64,000 nt of DNA, taken from assembly GCA_028284195.1 (NCBI GenBank), contig JANQSE010000004.1:54558-118557 (forward strand), given 5' to 3'. Position numbers and translations under genes: made by a program. The notes under the pieces are model-generated. The model was not told the origin of the DNA. It ran no database searches and worked only from the letters and a program-made list of their open reading frames with translations. The stretch's first letter is position 1. Every line of letters starts with the position of its first letter. This DNA is from Balneola sp. (GTDB lineage Bacteria; Bacteroidota; Rhodothermia; Balneolales; Balneolaceae). This document shows, piece after piece, positions 45,485 through 54,788 of this stretch.

Positions 45485-46186
45485 TCACCACTTAATCTCT
45501 TTCCCATCTCTGAAAAATCCACCGGTTGGGCCATCATCTTCTAAAGTAGCAGCCCAAACAATTCCGGATGCTCCTTCCTCTACAGATCTGGGAGCAGCTC
45601 CTCCACCCATGTCTGTACGAACCCAACCAGGGCAAACAGAGTTTACAAGAATACCCTCTTGTTTAAGTTCAGAGGCTAATTGTATGGTAAGAACATTCAT
45701 TGCTGCTTTGCTGGCTGAATAAGCTGGCGTTCCCGGAGTCATATCTTGTAACGATCCCGCTCCGCTACTTACATTCACAATTCTGCCATGCTCACTTTTT
45801 TGGATAAGCTCCAGTAATGTGGCTACAACCTTCCAGGCACCTAAGAAATTGGTATTGGTTGCTTCGGAAATAATTTTCCAGTTTGGTTTGGTAGCCTTAT
45901 GTCCCTGATCATAATGAATACCAGCATTGTTTACTAAAACATCAAGTTTGCCAAATTTCTTTTCAATAAAATCTTTTACCGTTTCTATACTTCCGAGATT
46001 GTTGACATCCATAAAATGGAAATGCACATCAAGATTTTGACTTTGCATTTTTTGTGCAGCTAATTTTCCCTTTTCAGTATTTCTTCCGGTAAGAACTACT
46101 GAGTATCCTTTTTCAGCAAGCTGCTTGGCAGTTTCTAATCCGAGGCCGCGATAGGCTCCTGTAACAAGTGCTGTTTGTTTCTTCAT
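45485..46186 (-). CDS. SDR-family oxidoreductase
   Basis: About 233 residues from MKKQTALVTGAYRGLGLETA. Classical short-chain dehydrogenase: NAD(P) motif TGAYRGLG, VLVNNAGIHYD, catalytic Ser in NVSSGAGSLQ and YSASK (Tyr-x-x-x-Lys), then VNSVCPGWVRTDMGG. Residue R33-type basic position after the second strand (LTGRNTEKG) favours NADP. Substrate unknown, carbonyl-reductase-like. It follows the met operon after 82 bases and is probably separate from it. Confidence 0.9.
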   Translation of the reverse strand: MKKQTALVTGAYRGLGLETAKQLAEKGYSVVLTGRNTEKGKLAAQKMQSQNLDVHFHFMDVNNLGSIETVKDFIEKKFGKLDVLVNNAGIHYDQGHKATKPNWKIISEATNTNFLGAWKVVATLLELIQKSEHGRIVNVSSGAGSLQDMTPGTPAYSASKAAMNVLTIQLASELKQEGILVNSVCPGWVRTDMGGGAAPRSVEEGASGIVWAATLEDDGPTGGFFRDGKEIKW

Positions 46187-46274
46187 GTCCAACCCGGTTT
46201 TTAGTTGCCATTAAGATACTCCGAATTATGATCACCCAAAAAGGTTTGGGATCTGTTTCCGGGCATAAGCTTAA

Positions 46275-47369
46275 TTAAATATTCCTGCTAATCTCAATAA
46301 TGTCGCTCAGCACACCGGCAGCAGTCACCGTTTTTCCTGCTCCGGGCCCCTGGATAACAATCGGGGATGAGTTGTAGTAGCGGGTAAAAACCTGAATCAG
46401 GTTATCCGTTCCCTTTAAGCTTCCTAAGGGTGAATCTGTAGGAACAAACTGAATACCTACTTTTATTTGTCCATCTTTAAAAGATCCTACATAACGGATG
46501 CGCTTGTTTTCGGAAAGGGCAATTGCCTGTTGTTGTTTCCAATACTGATTAAGTTGAGGCAGAGCTTCGAAGAATTCTTCTTTTGTAAGATTGAAGTATT
46601 CATCAGGTATTAAAGATTGAACTTCAATTTGATCGCGTTCTATTTCCCATCCACAGGTTCTAGCAAGGATCAGAAATTTGCGGGCAACATCTTCTCCGGA
46701 TAAATCATCTCTTGGATCGGGCTCTGAATATCCTTCCTCCTTAGCTGTTTTGATAATTTTACTAAAATCGGTTCCCTTTTGAAGTTGATTAAATATATAG
46801 ATCATAGTACCGGATACTACACCGGATATTTCTGTAACAGAATCACCGCTGTTAATCAGGTTTTGAATTGTTTTGATAACGGGCAAGCCTGCACCTACTG
46901 TTGTTTCAAATTTATAAGAAGCGATTCCTCTTGTATTAAAGTCGATCAGTTCCTGATAATATTTTTGATCTGATGTGTTAGCTATTTTACTAGGGGTAGT
47001 AACATGTACTCCATTGGAAAGTAGTTTTTTATAATGCTTGGCCACATCAGAACTTCCCGTTGCATCTACAAAAACCAACGGTTTTTCTTTTTCTTTAACA
47101 ATACGATCAGTGATCTCAGCCCAATTTGTTTTTGTATTAGATAAAAGCAAATCAGCATACAGAGCTGATACATTCGGATTCCAGATTACATTTTTACTGT
47201 TACATAATCCTGTTAAACGGATATTGACTTGTGAGTTATTCAGATTTTGAATTTGCTTTAAGAGCTCTCCTCCGACAGCTCCGGTTCCCGCTATAAAAAC
47301 ATTGATATGTTTAACAGACTTTTTTGTAATACGGATATTTTTTCTTGATGTATGAATGAGTACGCTCAT
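46275..47369 (-). CDS. hom: Homoserine dehydrogenase
   Basis: A 364-residue enzyme without aspartokinase or ACT domain, of the type seen as the C-terminal half of ThrA. Dinucleotide fold NVFIAGTGAVGGELLKQI; catalytic region YKFETTVGAGLPVIKTIQNL, SGTMIYIFNQLQ and EPDPRDDLSGEDVARKFLIL. Reduces aspartate semialdehyde to homoserine, feeding MetX. ATGA overlap with metX shows coupling, so the operon makes its own substrate. Confidence 0.93.
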   Translation of the reverse strand: MSVLIHTSRKNIRITKKSVKHINVFIAGTGAVGGELLKQIQNLNNSQVNIRLTGLCNSKNVIWNPNVSALYADLLLSNTKTNWAEITDRIVKEKEKPLVFVDATGSSDVAKHYKKLLSNGVHVTTPSKIANTSDQKYYQELIDFNTRGIASYKFETTVGAGLPVIKTIQNLINSGDSVTEISGVVSGTMIYIFNQLQKGTDFSKIIKTAKEEGYSEPDPRDDLSGEDVARKFLILARTCGWEIERDQIEVQSLIPDEYFNLTKEEFFEALPQLNQYWKQQQAIALSENKRIRYVGSFKDGQIKVGIQFVPTDSPLGSLKGTDNLIQVFTRYYNSSPIVIQGPGAGKTVTAAGVLSDIIEISRNI

Positions 47370-48406
47370 AGTTTTGAGAGGGTGTTAAAAAAAGTTGAAA
47401 GATGTGTATTGATTTGATCGAACTCTATGAGGAAGGCATCATGTCCTTTTTGAGAGTATATTGTTTCGAAAGAGCTATTCGGCATTAAATCAGCGAGCTC
47501 TTTTTGTTCATGAATCGGATATAGCAGGTCAGAATCTATTCCGAGCACCAAAGCTGGCTTAGTCTGATTTCCAAGTACTGTCTGATAAGAATCTCTGTTT
47601 CGGGAGACATCATGACTATCCATCGCCTGAGAAAGTCTTACGTAGGAATTAGCATCAAATCGCTGAGAAAGTTTTTTCCCTTGATATTCCAGATACGATT
47701 CCACCTGAAAAGAGTCTTTTTCAGGTTGTAAAGACCTTCCAAATTTCGATTCGTAATCGTTGGAGGATCGATAAGTAATCATGGCTAAAGCGCGCGCAGC
47801 AGCAAGTCCCTGTTCAGGTGAATGGGCTTCGTCAAAGAATCCGTTATTCCAGTTTTTATCAGCAAAAATTGCCTGTCGCTGAGCATGACTTATCCCTATT
47901 GCCCAGGGAGAATGAGCCATTCCCATTGCCATCAACGCTATGGATTGGACCCTTTGATCCATTAGAGCGAATTCCAAAGCAATCATACCACCCATTGAAC
48001 CACCTATGGCCAACTCAATATTGGTAATGCCTAAGTCATCAAGTAAAAGTTGTTGAAACCTGACCATATCCCGGATGGTGATTTGAGGAAAATCAGCTTG
48101 GTAAGGTTTACCAGAGAATGGATAAATAGAAGTTGGTCCCGTTGATCCATAACAACTTCCAATATTGTTAATACAAAGAACGAAATGCTTTGCAGGATCA
48201 ACAATACCTCCATCAACAAACAAGCCACTGAACCATTCTTTAGCATCAGAATGCCCGGTTAGTGCGTGACAAATCAGAATAACATTGTCACGTTTTGCGT
48301 TGAGTTCTCCCCAACTGTTCCAGGCTATGTCAACAGAAGAAAACTCAAACCCGGATTCGGTAGTCCAGGTTTGAGAAATGGTTGTGATGTTTGGGTTAAT
48401 GCTCAT
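47366..48406 (-). CDS. metX: Homoserine O-acetyltransferase MetX
   Basis: A 346-residue alpha/beta-hydrolase acyltransferase. VILICHALTGHSDAKEW, FVLCINNIGSCYGSTGPTSI and the nucleophile elbow AIGGSMGGMIALEFAL, with Asp in LGIDSDLLYPIHEQ and His in SQKGHDAFLIEFD. Acetylates homoserine for direct sulfhydrylation by MetY, encoded 40 bases upstream. Acetyl versus succinyl specificity cannot be told with certainty from sequence. Confidence 0.94.
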   Translation of the reverse strand: MSINPNITTISQTWTTESGFEFSSVDIAWNSWGELNAKRDNVILICHALTGHSDAKEWFSGLFVDGGIVDPAKHFVLCINNIGSCYGSTGPTSIYPFSGKPYQADFPQITIRDMVRFQQLLLDDLGITNIELAIGGSMGGMIALEFALMDQRVQSIALMAMGMAHSPWAIGISHAQRQAIFADKNWNNGFFDEAHSPEQGLAAARALAMITYRSSNDYESKFGRSLQPEKDSFQVESYLEYQGKKLSQRFDANSYVRLSQAMDSHDVSRNRDSYQTVLGNQTKPALVLGIDSDLLYPIHEQKELADLMPNSSFETIYSQKGHDAFLIEFDQINTHLSTFFNTLSKL

Positions 48407-48446
48407 TTATTTTCGAATTGGTTTTTCTTTAATGAAGAAGGCTTTA

Positions 48447-49978
<1,532 letters not shown>

Positions 49979-50018
49979 AATTCATTTTGTAAAAGAACAA
50001 ATAAAACTAACAAGCAAT

Positions 50019-50129
50019 AAAAAAGTCCTTCAGGTTTTGCACACTAAAGGACTTTGTAATTTCTTTTATAAATATAAAGCCCTCGTGTTATGTGCTCATT
50101 TTGCACATCATACACATCAAATCACGGGC
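50019..50129 (-). promoter_or_regulatory. Ribosome-mediated Met/Cys transcription attenuator
   Basis: Four segments on the minus strand: 1 = GCCCGTG (50129-50123, inside the leader ORF), 2 = CACGAGGGC(TTT) (50087-50076, directly after the leader stop), 3 = AAAGTCCTT (50055-50047), 4 = AAGGACTTT (50030-50022) followed by six T. Pairing 1:2 is protector, 2:3 (GGGCTTT with AAAGTCC, seven pairs with one G-U) is antiterminator, 3:4 is the terminator. Stalling on the Met/Cys codons covers segment 1 and favours 2:3; a ribosome reaching the stop covers segment 2 and favours 3:4. Confidence 0.75.
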
Positions 50130-50153
50130 GATATATTGTTTTGCTAATTTCAT
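50088..50153 (-). CDS. Met/Cys-rich leader peptide of the metYX-hom operon
   Basis: A 21-codon ORF reading MKLAKQYIARDLMCMMCKM and then Ser-Thr-stop (TAA at 50090-50088). Six of seven residues at 13-19 are Met or Cys (M-C-M-M-C-K-M), the codons placed just beyond attenuator segment 1. It lies 60 bases after the era stop, upstream of a terminator and the SAM-I riboswitch. No protein function is expected; translation itself would be the sensor for charged Met- and Cys-tRNA. Confidence 0.75.
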   Translation of the reverse strand: MKLAKQYIARDLMCMMCKMST

Positions 50154-50158
50154 TGCTG

Positions 50159-50189
50159 CAAGGTTACGGCGAGTAGTTTTATAAAGCAA
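50159..50189 (-). promoter_or_regulatory. Candidate promoter of the leader/met operon
   Basis: TTG (50189-50187), 20-base spacer, TAACCTTG (50166-50159) on the minus strand; one mismatch to TAnnTTTG. The -7 box ends only five bases before the leader ATG at 50153, so the transcript would be leaderless or nearly so. Confidence 0.45.
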
Positions 50190-50212
50190 GAAGAATTTTG
50201 TTATCCAAAAAA

Positions 50213-51103
50213 TCAGTTATATCCGAAATTACGAACCATTCCTTCATTCTCTCTCCACTTGTCTCTCACTTTTACATGCAGGTCCAGGTAAACCTTTCTG
50301 CCTGTAAACTCTTCAATCGACTTTCGAGCCTCTATTCCAAGTTTTTTAATAGCTTTTCCTCCTTTGCCAATAATCATGCCTTTCTGTGAATTTCTGTTTA
50401 CGATCACTTCAGCATTTATATAATCGAGCTCTTCTCTTTCTTCATAAATAATTACATCTACTGTTACTGAATAAGGAATTTCTTCATGATATTGCAGAAA
50501 TACCTGTTCCCGGATTAGCTCTGCAGCAAAGAACCTGACGGGATGTTCACTGAGTTCATCTTTGGGATAAAAGGGAGGGCCGGAAGGGAGTAATTCCAAA
50601 ATCTCTGATATAAGCCCGGAGATTCCATCACCTGTTAGTGCAGAAATGGATATCGTTGAATTAAAATTAAAGTATTCATTCAAATTCTCAGATAGTTTAT
50701 CAATCTGTTTCTTGTTCGACTCATCAATCTTGTTGATTACCAAAACCACAGGCTTATTCATCTGCTTTAAAGAATCAAATGCGTATTCAGGCATATTATT
50801 CTCATTGGCTTCAACAATAAATAAGATAATATCTGCTTCCTTTTCTGCTTTTTCTACAAAGCGCATCATGGCCTTTTGCAGTTCGTATTTTGGATGGATA
50901 ATGCCGGGAGTATCCAGAAAAATGAATTGAGCATTTTCTTCAGAATGTATTCCGATAATCTGATGCCTTGTTGTTTGAGGTTTATGTGTGGCAATAGAAA
51001 GCTTAGTCCCCAAAATCTGATTCATAAGGGTAGATTTACCGGCGTTTGGTTTTCCAACGATGGCTACATAACCTGATTTATGGGATTGGGTTTGATCAGC
51101 CAT
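50213..51103 (-). CDS. era: GTPase Era
   Basis: About 296 residues from MADQTQSHKSGYVAIVG at 51103 (the frame extends eight residues to 51127). G1 GKPNAGKSTLMNQILG, G3 DTPGIIHPKYEL, G4 VINKIDES, G5 SALTGDG, then a KH domain with VNRNSQKGMIIGKGGKAIKK. Binds 16S rRNA during 30S assembly and couples it to division. No clear terminator separates it from the leader-peptide promoter. Confidence 0.97.
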   Translation of the reverse strand: MADQTQSHKSGYVAIVGKPNAGKSTLMNQILGTKLSIATHKPQTTRHQIIGIHSEENAQFIFLDTPGIIHPKYELQKAMMRFVEKAEKEADIILFIVEANENNMPEYAFDSLKQMNKPVVLVINKIDESNKKQIDKLSENLNEYFNFNSTISISALTGDGISGLISEILELLPSGPPFYPKDELSEHPVRFFAAELIREQVFLQYHEEIPYSVTVDVIIYEEREELDYINAEVIVNRNSQKGMIIGKGGKAIKKLGIEARKSIEEFTGRKVYLDLHVKVRDKWRENEGMVRNFGYN

Positions 51104-51188
51104 TAACCCTCTCCTCTGCCTTCTCAATCAAGTTTTTTTGGTATGGAAGAATTTTACTTTTCACAAGAAGCAAGATATCAAAATAAAA

Positions 51189-51219
51189 CAAGGGATTTTG
51201 TGCTGTACAAAATCCCTTG
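51189..51219 (-). terminator. Terminator after the S9 peptidase gene
   Basis: 13-bp perfect stem CAAGGGATTTTGT/ACAAAATCCCTTG with a 5-base loop, followed on the minus strand by TTTTATTTT. It lies 28 bases past the peptidase stop and upstream of era, so era needs its own promoter. Confidence 0.85.
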
Positions 51220-51246
51220 CATAGTATTAAAGATGATTGATAAGAG

Positions 51247-53526
51247 TTAGTTTGACCAAATCAAATCAAAATCTGTTTCACCTGCTCCAACAATTTCAGG
51301 ATTTAGATTCTCGATTAAGTGCTGCAATCGTAGTTTGCTGTAATGACGCCCATGTGCCCCTCTAATGCCATGCCGGTTTCCCGGATACATCATCAGATCA
51401 AAATCTTTGTCAGCTTTTATAAGTGCATCAACCAACATAATAGTATTTGCAGGGTGCACATTATTATCGATAGAACCGTGTATTAGCAATAGCTCTCCTT
51501 TCAATTGGCTGGCATATTTCATCGCAGAACCAACATCATAACCTTCTTTATTGGCTTGTGGGGTGTTCATATAGCGCTCAGTATAAATGGTATCATAACT
51601 TCTCCAGTCGGTAACTGGTGCTCCTGAAATACCAACATGGAATATGTTTGGATAGCGAAGCATTAACAACGCGGTTGCATAACCACCATAGGAGTGCCCA
51701 TAAACTCCAACGCGGTCTCCATCGGCATACTCTCTTTCGGTTACCTGCTCAATAACTGCGGCGTAGTCATCAATTTCAAGTGTTCCTAAACGCCCGTAGT
51801 GAAGATCCTGAAAGGCTTTGCCCCTGTTGCCAGAGCCTCGATAATTAGCACGAACCACGATAAATCCAAGCTGTGCCAGGCGCTGGAATCCGTCATAGTT
51901 TTTGAATGTATTGGATACATCCTGGTAGCTCGGCCCCCCATACAGTGGAAGAACAACCGGGTACTTTTTGTTTGGATCAAAATGTTTTGGTTTGTAGATA
52001 AGCACCGGAAGGTCTGTGGTTCCATCAGCAGCTTTCATTATAGCAAATTCCGGTTTTTCTAATCCTTGCTGTTCTACATTACTTATGTCTGCTTTCATTA
52101 CGTTTCGGATCATCTTGCCATTCGATGAATACAGATTTGCTTCCGGTGGTGAATCGAAAGAAGAATGTGTACTTACGTAATATTCTGCAGCTTCATTCAT
52201 ACTTACCCTGTGCCTTCCTTCACCTTTGGATAGCTTCTTCATATTTTTTCCATTCATATCAATAGAGTAGAAGTAGCTGTCTAATCCCATGTTTTGAAAT
52301 GCCGTGAAATATATTTTCTTTCTTTTCTGATCTACATTTACCAGTTGTCCGACCGGGAAATCTCCCTCTGTGATTTGACTGATCAACTTTCCGCTGAAAT
52401 CGTAGTGATAAACATGGTTATACCCGCTTCGTTCAGAAGTCCAGATGAACGTTTTGTTATCATCCAGTTGAATGAAATCATCGTGCAGGTTGATGTACGT
52501 TTCTTCACGCTCTTCTAAAATGGTGCGTACGGTTTTCTTTTCTATATCGTAAGCAAGGAGTTCAAGATGATCTTGTTTTCTGTTTAGTCTTCGGAATGTT
52601 AATTCGGTTCCATCATTGCGCCAAATTGGACGAACGATATATGTATCAGGATTACTGTTGGTTGGAACCTGCTCAATTTCGCCTGATTCGATATCGACAA
52701 TAAAAAGGTTAACCGTTGGGTTTGTTTCTCCGGCTTTTGGATACCGCATTTGCTCAAGGCCTGCTTCGAATGTTAATTCATGTACAATTGGGAATTGATG
52801 CACATCTTTTTCCTGGTATTGCAGGTACGAGATTTTTGAATTATCCGGCGAAAACCAATACGCATCTCTTTCGCCAAATTCTTCCGGATATACCCAGCTT
52901 GGGCGCCCGTTCATTTTTTCCTCGCTACCATAAGTAAGCCTTTTCTCTTCTTTGGTGGCTGTATCAACTACATAAATATCGTATTCTTTGATGTAGGCAA
53001 ATTTGGAGTAATCATGCGAATAAGTGCCATTCCAGAGCTGGCTTCGGCTCATTCCTCTCATTAGTTCATCTGTGTAAAGCGGCCGCTCAACCTCAGGCTT
53101 GTATAGTTTTCTAAGTTTTTTGTCTTTCAGATTAAACACATAGTCGGTTTTATCTTTGGTAAAGAAAATCGCTTTGTTATCTATCACAAAGTTAAATCGA
53201 TCAAAAGGGAGCCCGGTTACGTTTTCGTTAGAAACATCGTTGTACTGGCTAATTAGTGCATCGGAAGTTTTTTTATCGAATAGAAGACTTCTTTTTTCTG
53301 ATTTAGGATCTACTTTATAAAAAACAGTGAAGCCATCATCATCTTTTTCAGTTTCCAAGTAGCCCATATTTTCAGGCAGCCAACTTATGTTTGTACCATC
53401 AAAGTTGACAAAGCCCCGCTCTCCCATTTTAGCGTAGAGCTCCAGGCCAACAGCCTGAGATAAAGCTGCTCCGGAAAGGGAAGCTGCGATAAGCAGCGTT
53501 AGAAAAGATTGGAATATTCGTTTCAT
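51247..53526 (-). CDS. S9 prolyl oligopeptidase, DPP-IV type
   Basis: A 759-residue exported serine peptidase. Signal peptide (MKRIFQSFLTLLIAASLSGA), a DPPIV N-terminal beta-propeller (SHDYSKFAYIKEYDIYVVDT, PSWVYPEEFGERDAYWFSPD with the Glu pair that holds the substrate N-terminus), then an alpha/beta hydrolase: GVYGHSYGGYATALLML (Ser), DNNVHPANTIMLVDAL (Asp) and NRHGIRGAHGRHY (His). Would release X-Pro dipeptides in the periplasm. A TATATTTG promoter box lies upstream. Confidence 0.95.
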   Translation of the reverse strand: MKRIFQSFLTLLIAASLSGAALSQAVGLELYAKMGERGFVNFDGTNISWLPENMGYLETEKDDDGFTVFYKVDPKSEKRSLLFDKKTSDALISQYNDVSNENVTGLPFDRFNFVIDNKAIFFTKDKTDYVFNLKDKKLRKLYKPEVERPLYTDELMRGMSRSQLWNGTYSHDYSKFAYIKEYDIYVVDTATKEEKRLTYGSEEKMNGRPSWVYPEEFGERDAYWFSPDNSKISYLQYQEKDVHQFPIVHELTFEAGLEQMRYPKAGETNPTVNLFIVDIESGEIEQVPTNSNPDTYIVRPIWRNDGTELTFRRLNRKQDHLELLAYDIEKKTVRTILEEREETYINLHDDFIQLDDNKTFIWTSERSGYNHVYHYDFSGKLISQITEGDFPVGQLVNVDQKRKKIYFTAFQNMGLDSYFYSIDMNGKNMKKLSKGEGRHRVSMNEAAEYYVSTHSSFDSPPEANLYSSNGKMIRNVMKADISNVEQQGLEKPEFAIMKAADGTTDLPVLIYKPKHFDPNKKYPVVLPLYGGPSYQDVSNTFKNYDGFQRLAQLGFIVVRANYRGSGNRGKAFQDLHYGRLGTLEIDDYAAVIEQVTEREYADGDRVGVYGHSYGGYATALLMLRYPNIFHVGISGAPVTDWRSYDTIYTERYMNTPQANKEGYDVGSAMKYASQLKGELLLIHGSIDNNVHPANTIMLVDALIKADKDFDLMMYPGNRHGIRGAHGRHYSKLRLQHLIENLNPEIVGAGETDFDLIWSN

Positions 53527-53580
53527 AAGAACATTGAATTAATTTTTAGAATACGTTTGGTAACGCAATTGTTAGCGCAT

Positions 53581-53614
53581 CAAATATAAGAGTTCTGAAT
53601 AAAGTTGCCGTCAA
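53581..53614 (-). promoter_or_regulatory. TAnnTTTG promoter of the S9 peptidase gene
   Basis: TTG (53614-53612), 23-base spacer, TATATTTG (53588-53581), a perfect TAnnTTTG; the start codon is 55 bases further. Spacer at the long end of the accepted range. Confidence 0.5.
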
Positions 53615-53867
53615 AATGCGTAAATGGTTTTGGAATCATAGGGCGGAATACTTTTTGCTATCCCGTTTTGCCGAAACATGAAGCACTACAAAGCGAGAAA
53701 ATCCTGCCTGTAGGCAGAACTGCTTTTGGCGGACAGGCGTCGTGCTACTCTTATAGAAATCCCAGTCTCCTCGTAATGACTCCGAGAAAAGTAATTACAA
53801 AAATCAGCCTTTGTGAAGGAAGGTTTTGAATGGCGTAAATTCTTTTTTGGTGTTTTTGTAACAAAAA
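53615..53867. repeat. Intergenic repeat remnants
   Basis: No credible gene. A perfect short palindrome CTGCCTGTAGGCAG sits at 53704-53717, within a GC-rich run reminiscent of dispersed CCTGCC..GGCAGG repeats. CCTCGTAATGACT at 53769-53781 matches CCTCGTGATGACT at 28005-28017 at 12 of 13 bases, linking this gap to the repeat-rich region near 28 kb. Confidence 0.45.
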
Positions 53868-54674
53868 TCACAAATGCGTAATCACCACATCGGATACTTT
53901 TCGGCCTAAAAATCGTTCGGCAAGCTGCTGGAAGCGCTGGGGGCGGTCAGTAACAAAGCAACTGAAACTCCCGCCATTCTCGTTAAGAAGGCCAAGCTCC
54001 TTCAATGTATTTTTGGCTGTTTCAGCAATCGATTCAGCAGAATCGATAATTTCAACAGAACCAGAATTGAGCACACCCGGTATCACGTCTTTGAATAATG
54101 GATAATGCGTACACCCAAGAATTAGTGAGTCAATATCAACATGTTCGAAGACTGAGAGATAGTTTCCCAAAGTTTTGGTCGCAATGTCGTTATCAATCCA
54201 TCCTTCTTCGGCTAAGGGAACAAGCAAAGGGCAGGCTTGCTGGGTAACCTTGGTTTCTGGTGTTATTGCATGTATGGATTTTTCGTACGCTTTAGAGTTT
54301 ACAGTGGCAAGTGTGCCTATAACACCAATATGGCTATTTGATTTATGAGCCAAAGCCGTTTTAGTACCGGAAGTGATTACATCCAGTACGGGAATATTTC
54401 CTGCCTTCTCCAGAGCATCATTCTTTGCAGATGCAGAAACTGTGTTGCAGGCAATCAGGATCATTTTTACACCTTTTGAGAGGAGGAAATCGGTAATTTC
54501 CAGAGCATATTCCCGAATGGTTTCTTCCGATTTAATGCCATAAGGAACCCGGGCAGTATCGCCGAAATAAATGATGTTTTCATTTGGTAAAGCGTCAATT
54601 ACGGCTTTGGCTACCGTTAATCCGCCGATTCCAGAATCAAAAATACCAATGGATGCTTGTTTGTTTGAGCTCAC
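53868..54674 (-). CDS. murI: Glutamate racemase
   Basis: A 268-residue racemase. IGIFDSGIGGLTVAKAVIDA, GDTARVPYG, the first catalytic Cys in LIACNTVSASA and the second in DSLILGCTHYPLF. Supplies D-Glu for MurD, encoded in the dcw cluster 16 kb away. Divergent from the TonB receptor with 114 bases between. Confidence 0.96.
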   Translation of the reverse strand: MSSNKQASIGIFDSGIGGLTVAKAVIDALPNENIIYFGDTARVPYGIKSEETIREYALEITDFLLSKGVKMILIACNTVSASAKNDALEKAGNIPVLDVITSGTKTALAHKSNSHIGVIGTLATVNSKAYEKSIHAITPETKVTQQACPLLVPLAEEGWIDNDIATKTLGNYLSVFEHVDIDSLILGCTHYPLFKDVIPGVLNSGSVEIIDSAESIAETAKNTLKELGLLNENGGSFSCFVTDRPQRFQQLAERFLGRKVSDVVITHL

Positions 54675-54788
54675 AAAAATATTTCAAAAGTTATTATCAG
54701 ATGTGATAGAAATGTAATAGAGTTTTCGGTTAACTCCATCTATCTTCATTCGTTTTAAATTGTTCCAGTAATATCAAATCAGAAGTTT

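Noticed and set aside
46235..46250. CCCAAA-AAGG-TTTGGG hairpin as a terminator of the met operon
   Set aside because: Only six base pairs and no T tract on either strand.
49981..50021. Separate promoter between the attenuator terminator and the SAM-I aptamer
   Set aside because: The A/T-rich 40 bases have TTG words but no TAnnTTTG box at suitable distance; this is not proof of absence.
50022..50055. Simple terminator for era
   Set aside because: It may serve that purpose too, but its 5' arm pairs with the segment after the leader stop codon, which a plain terminator would not need.
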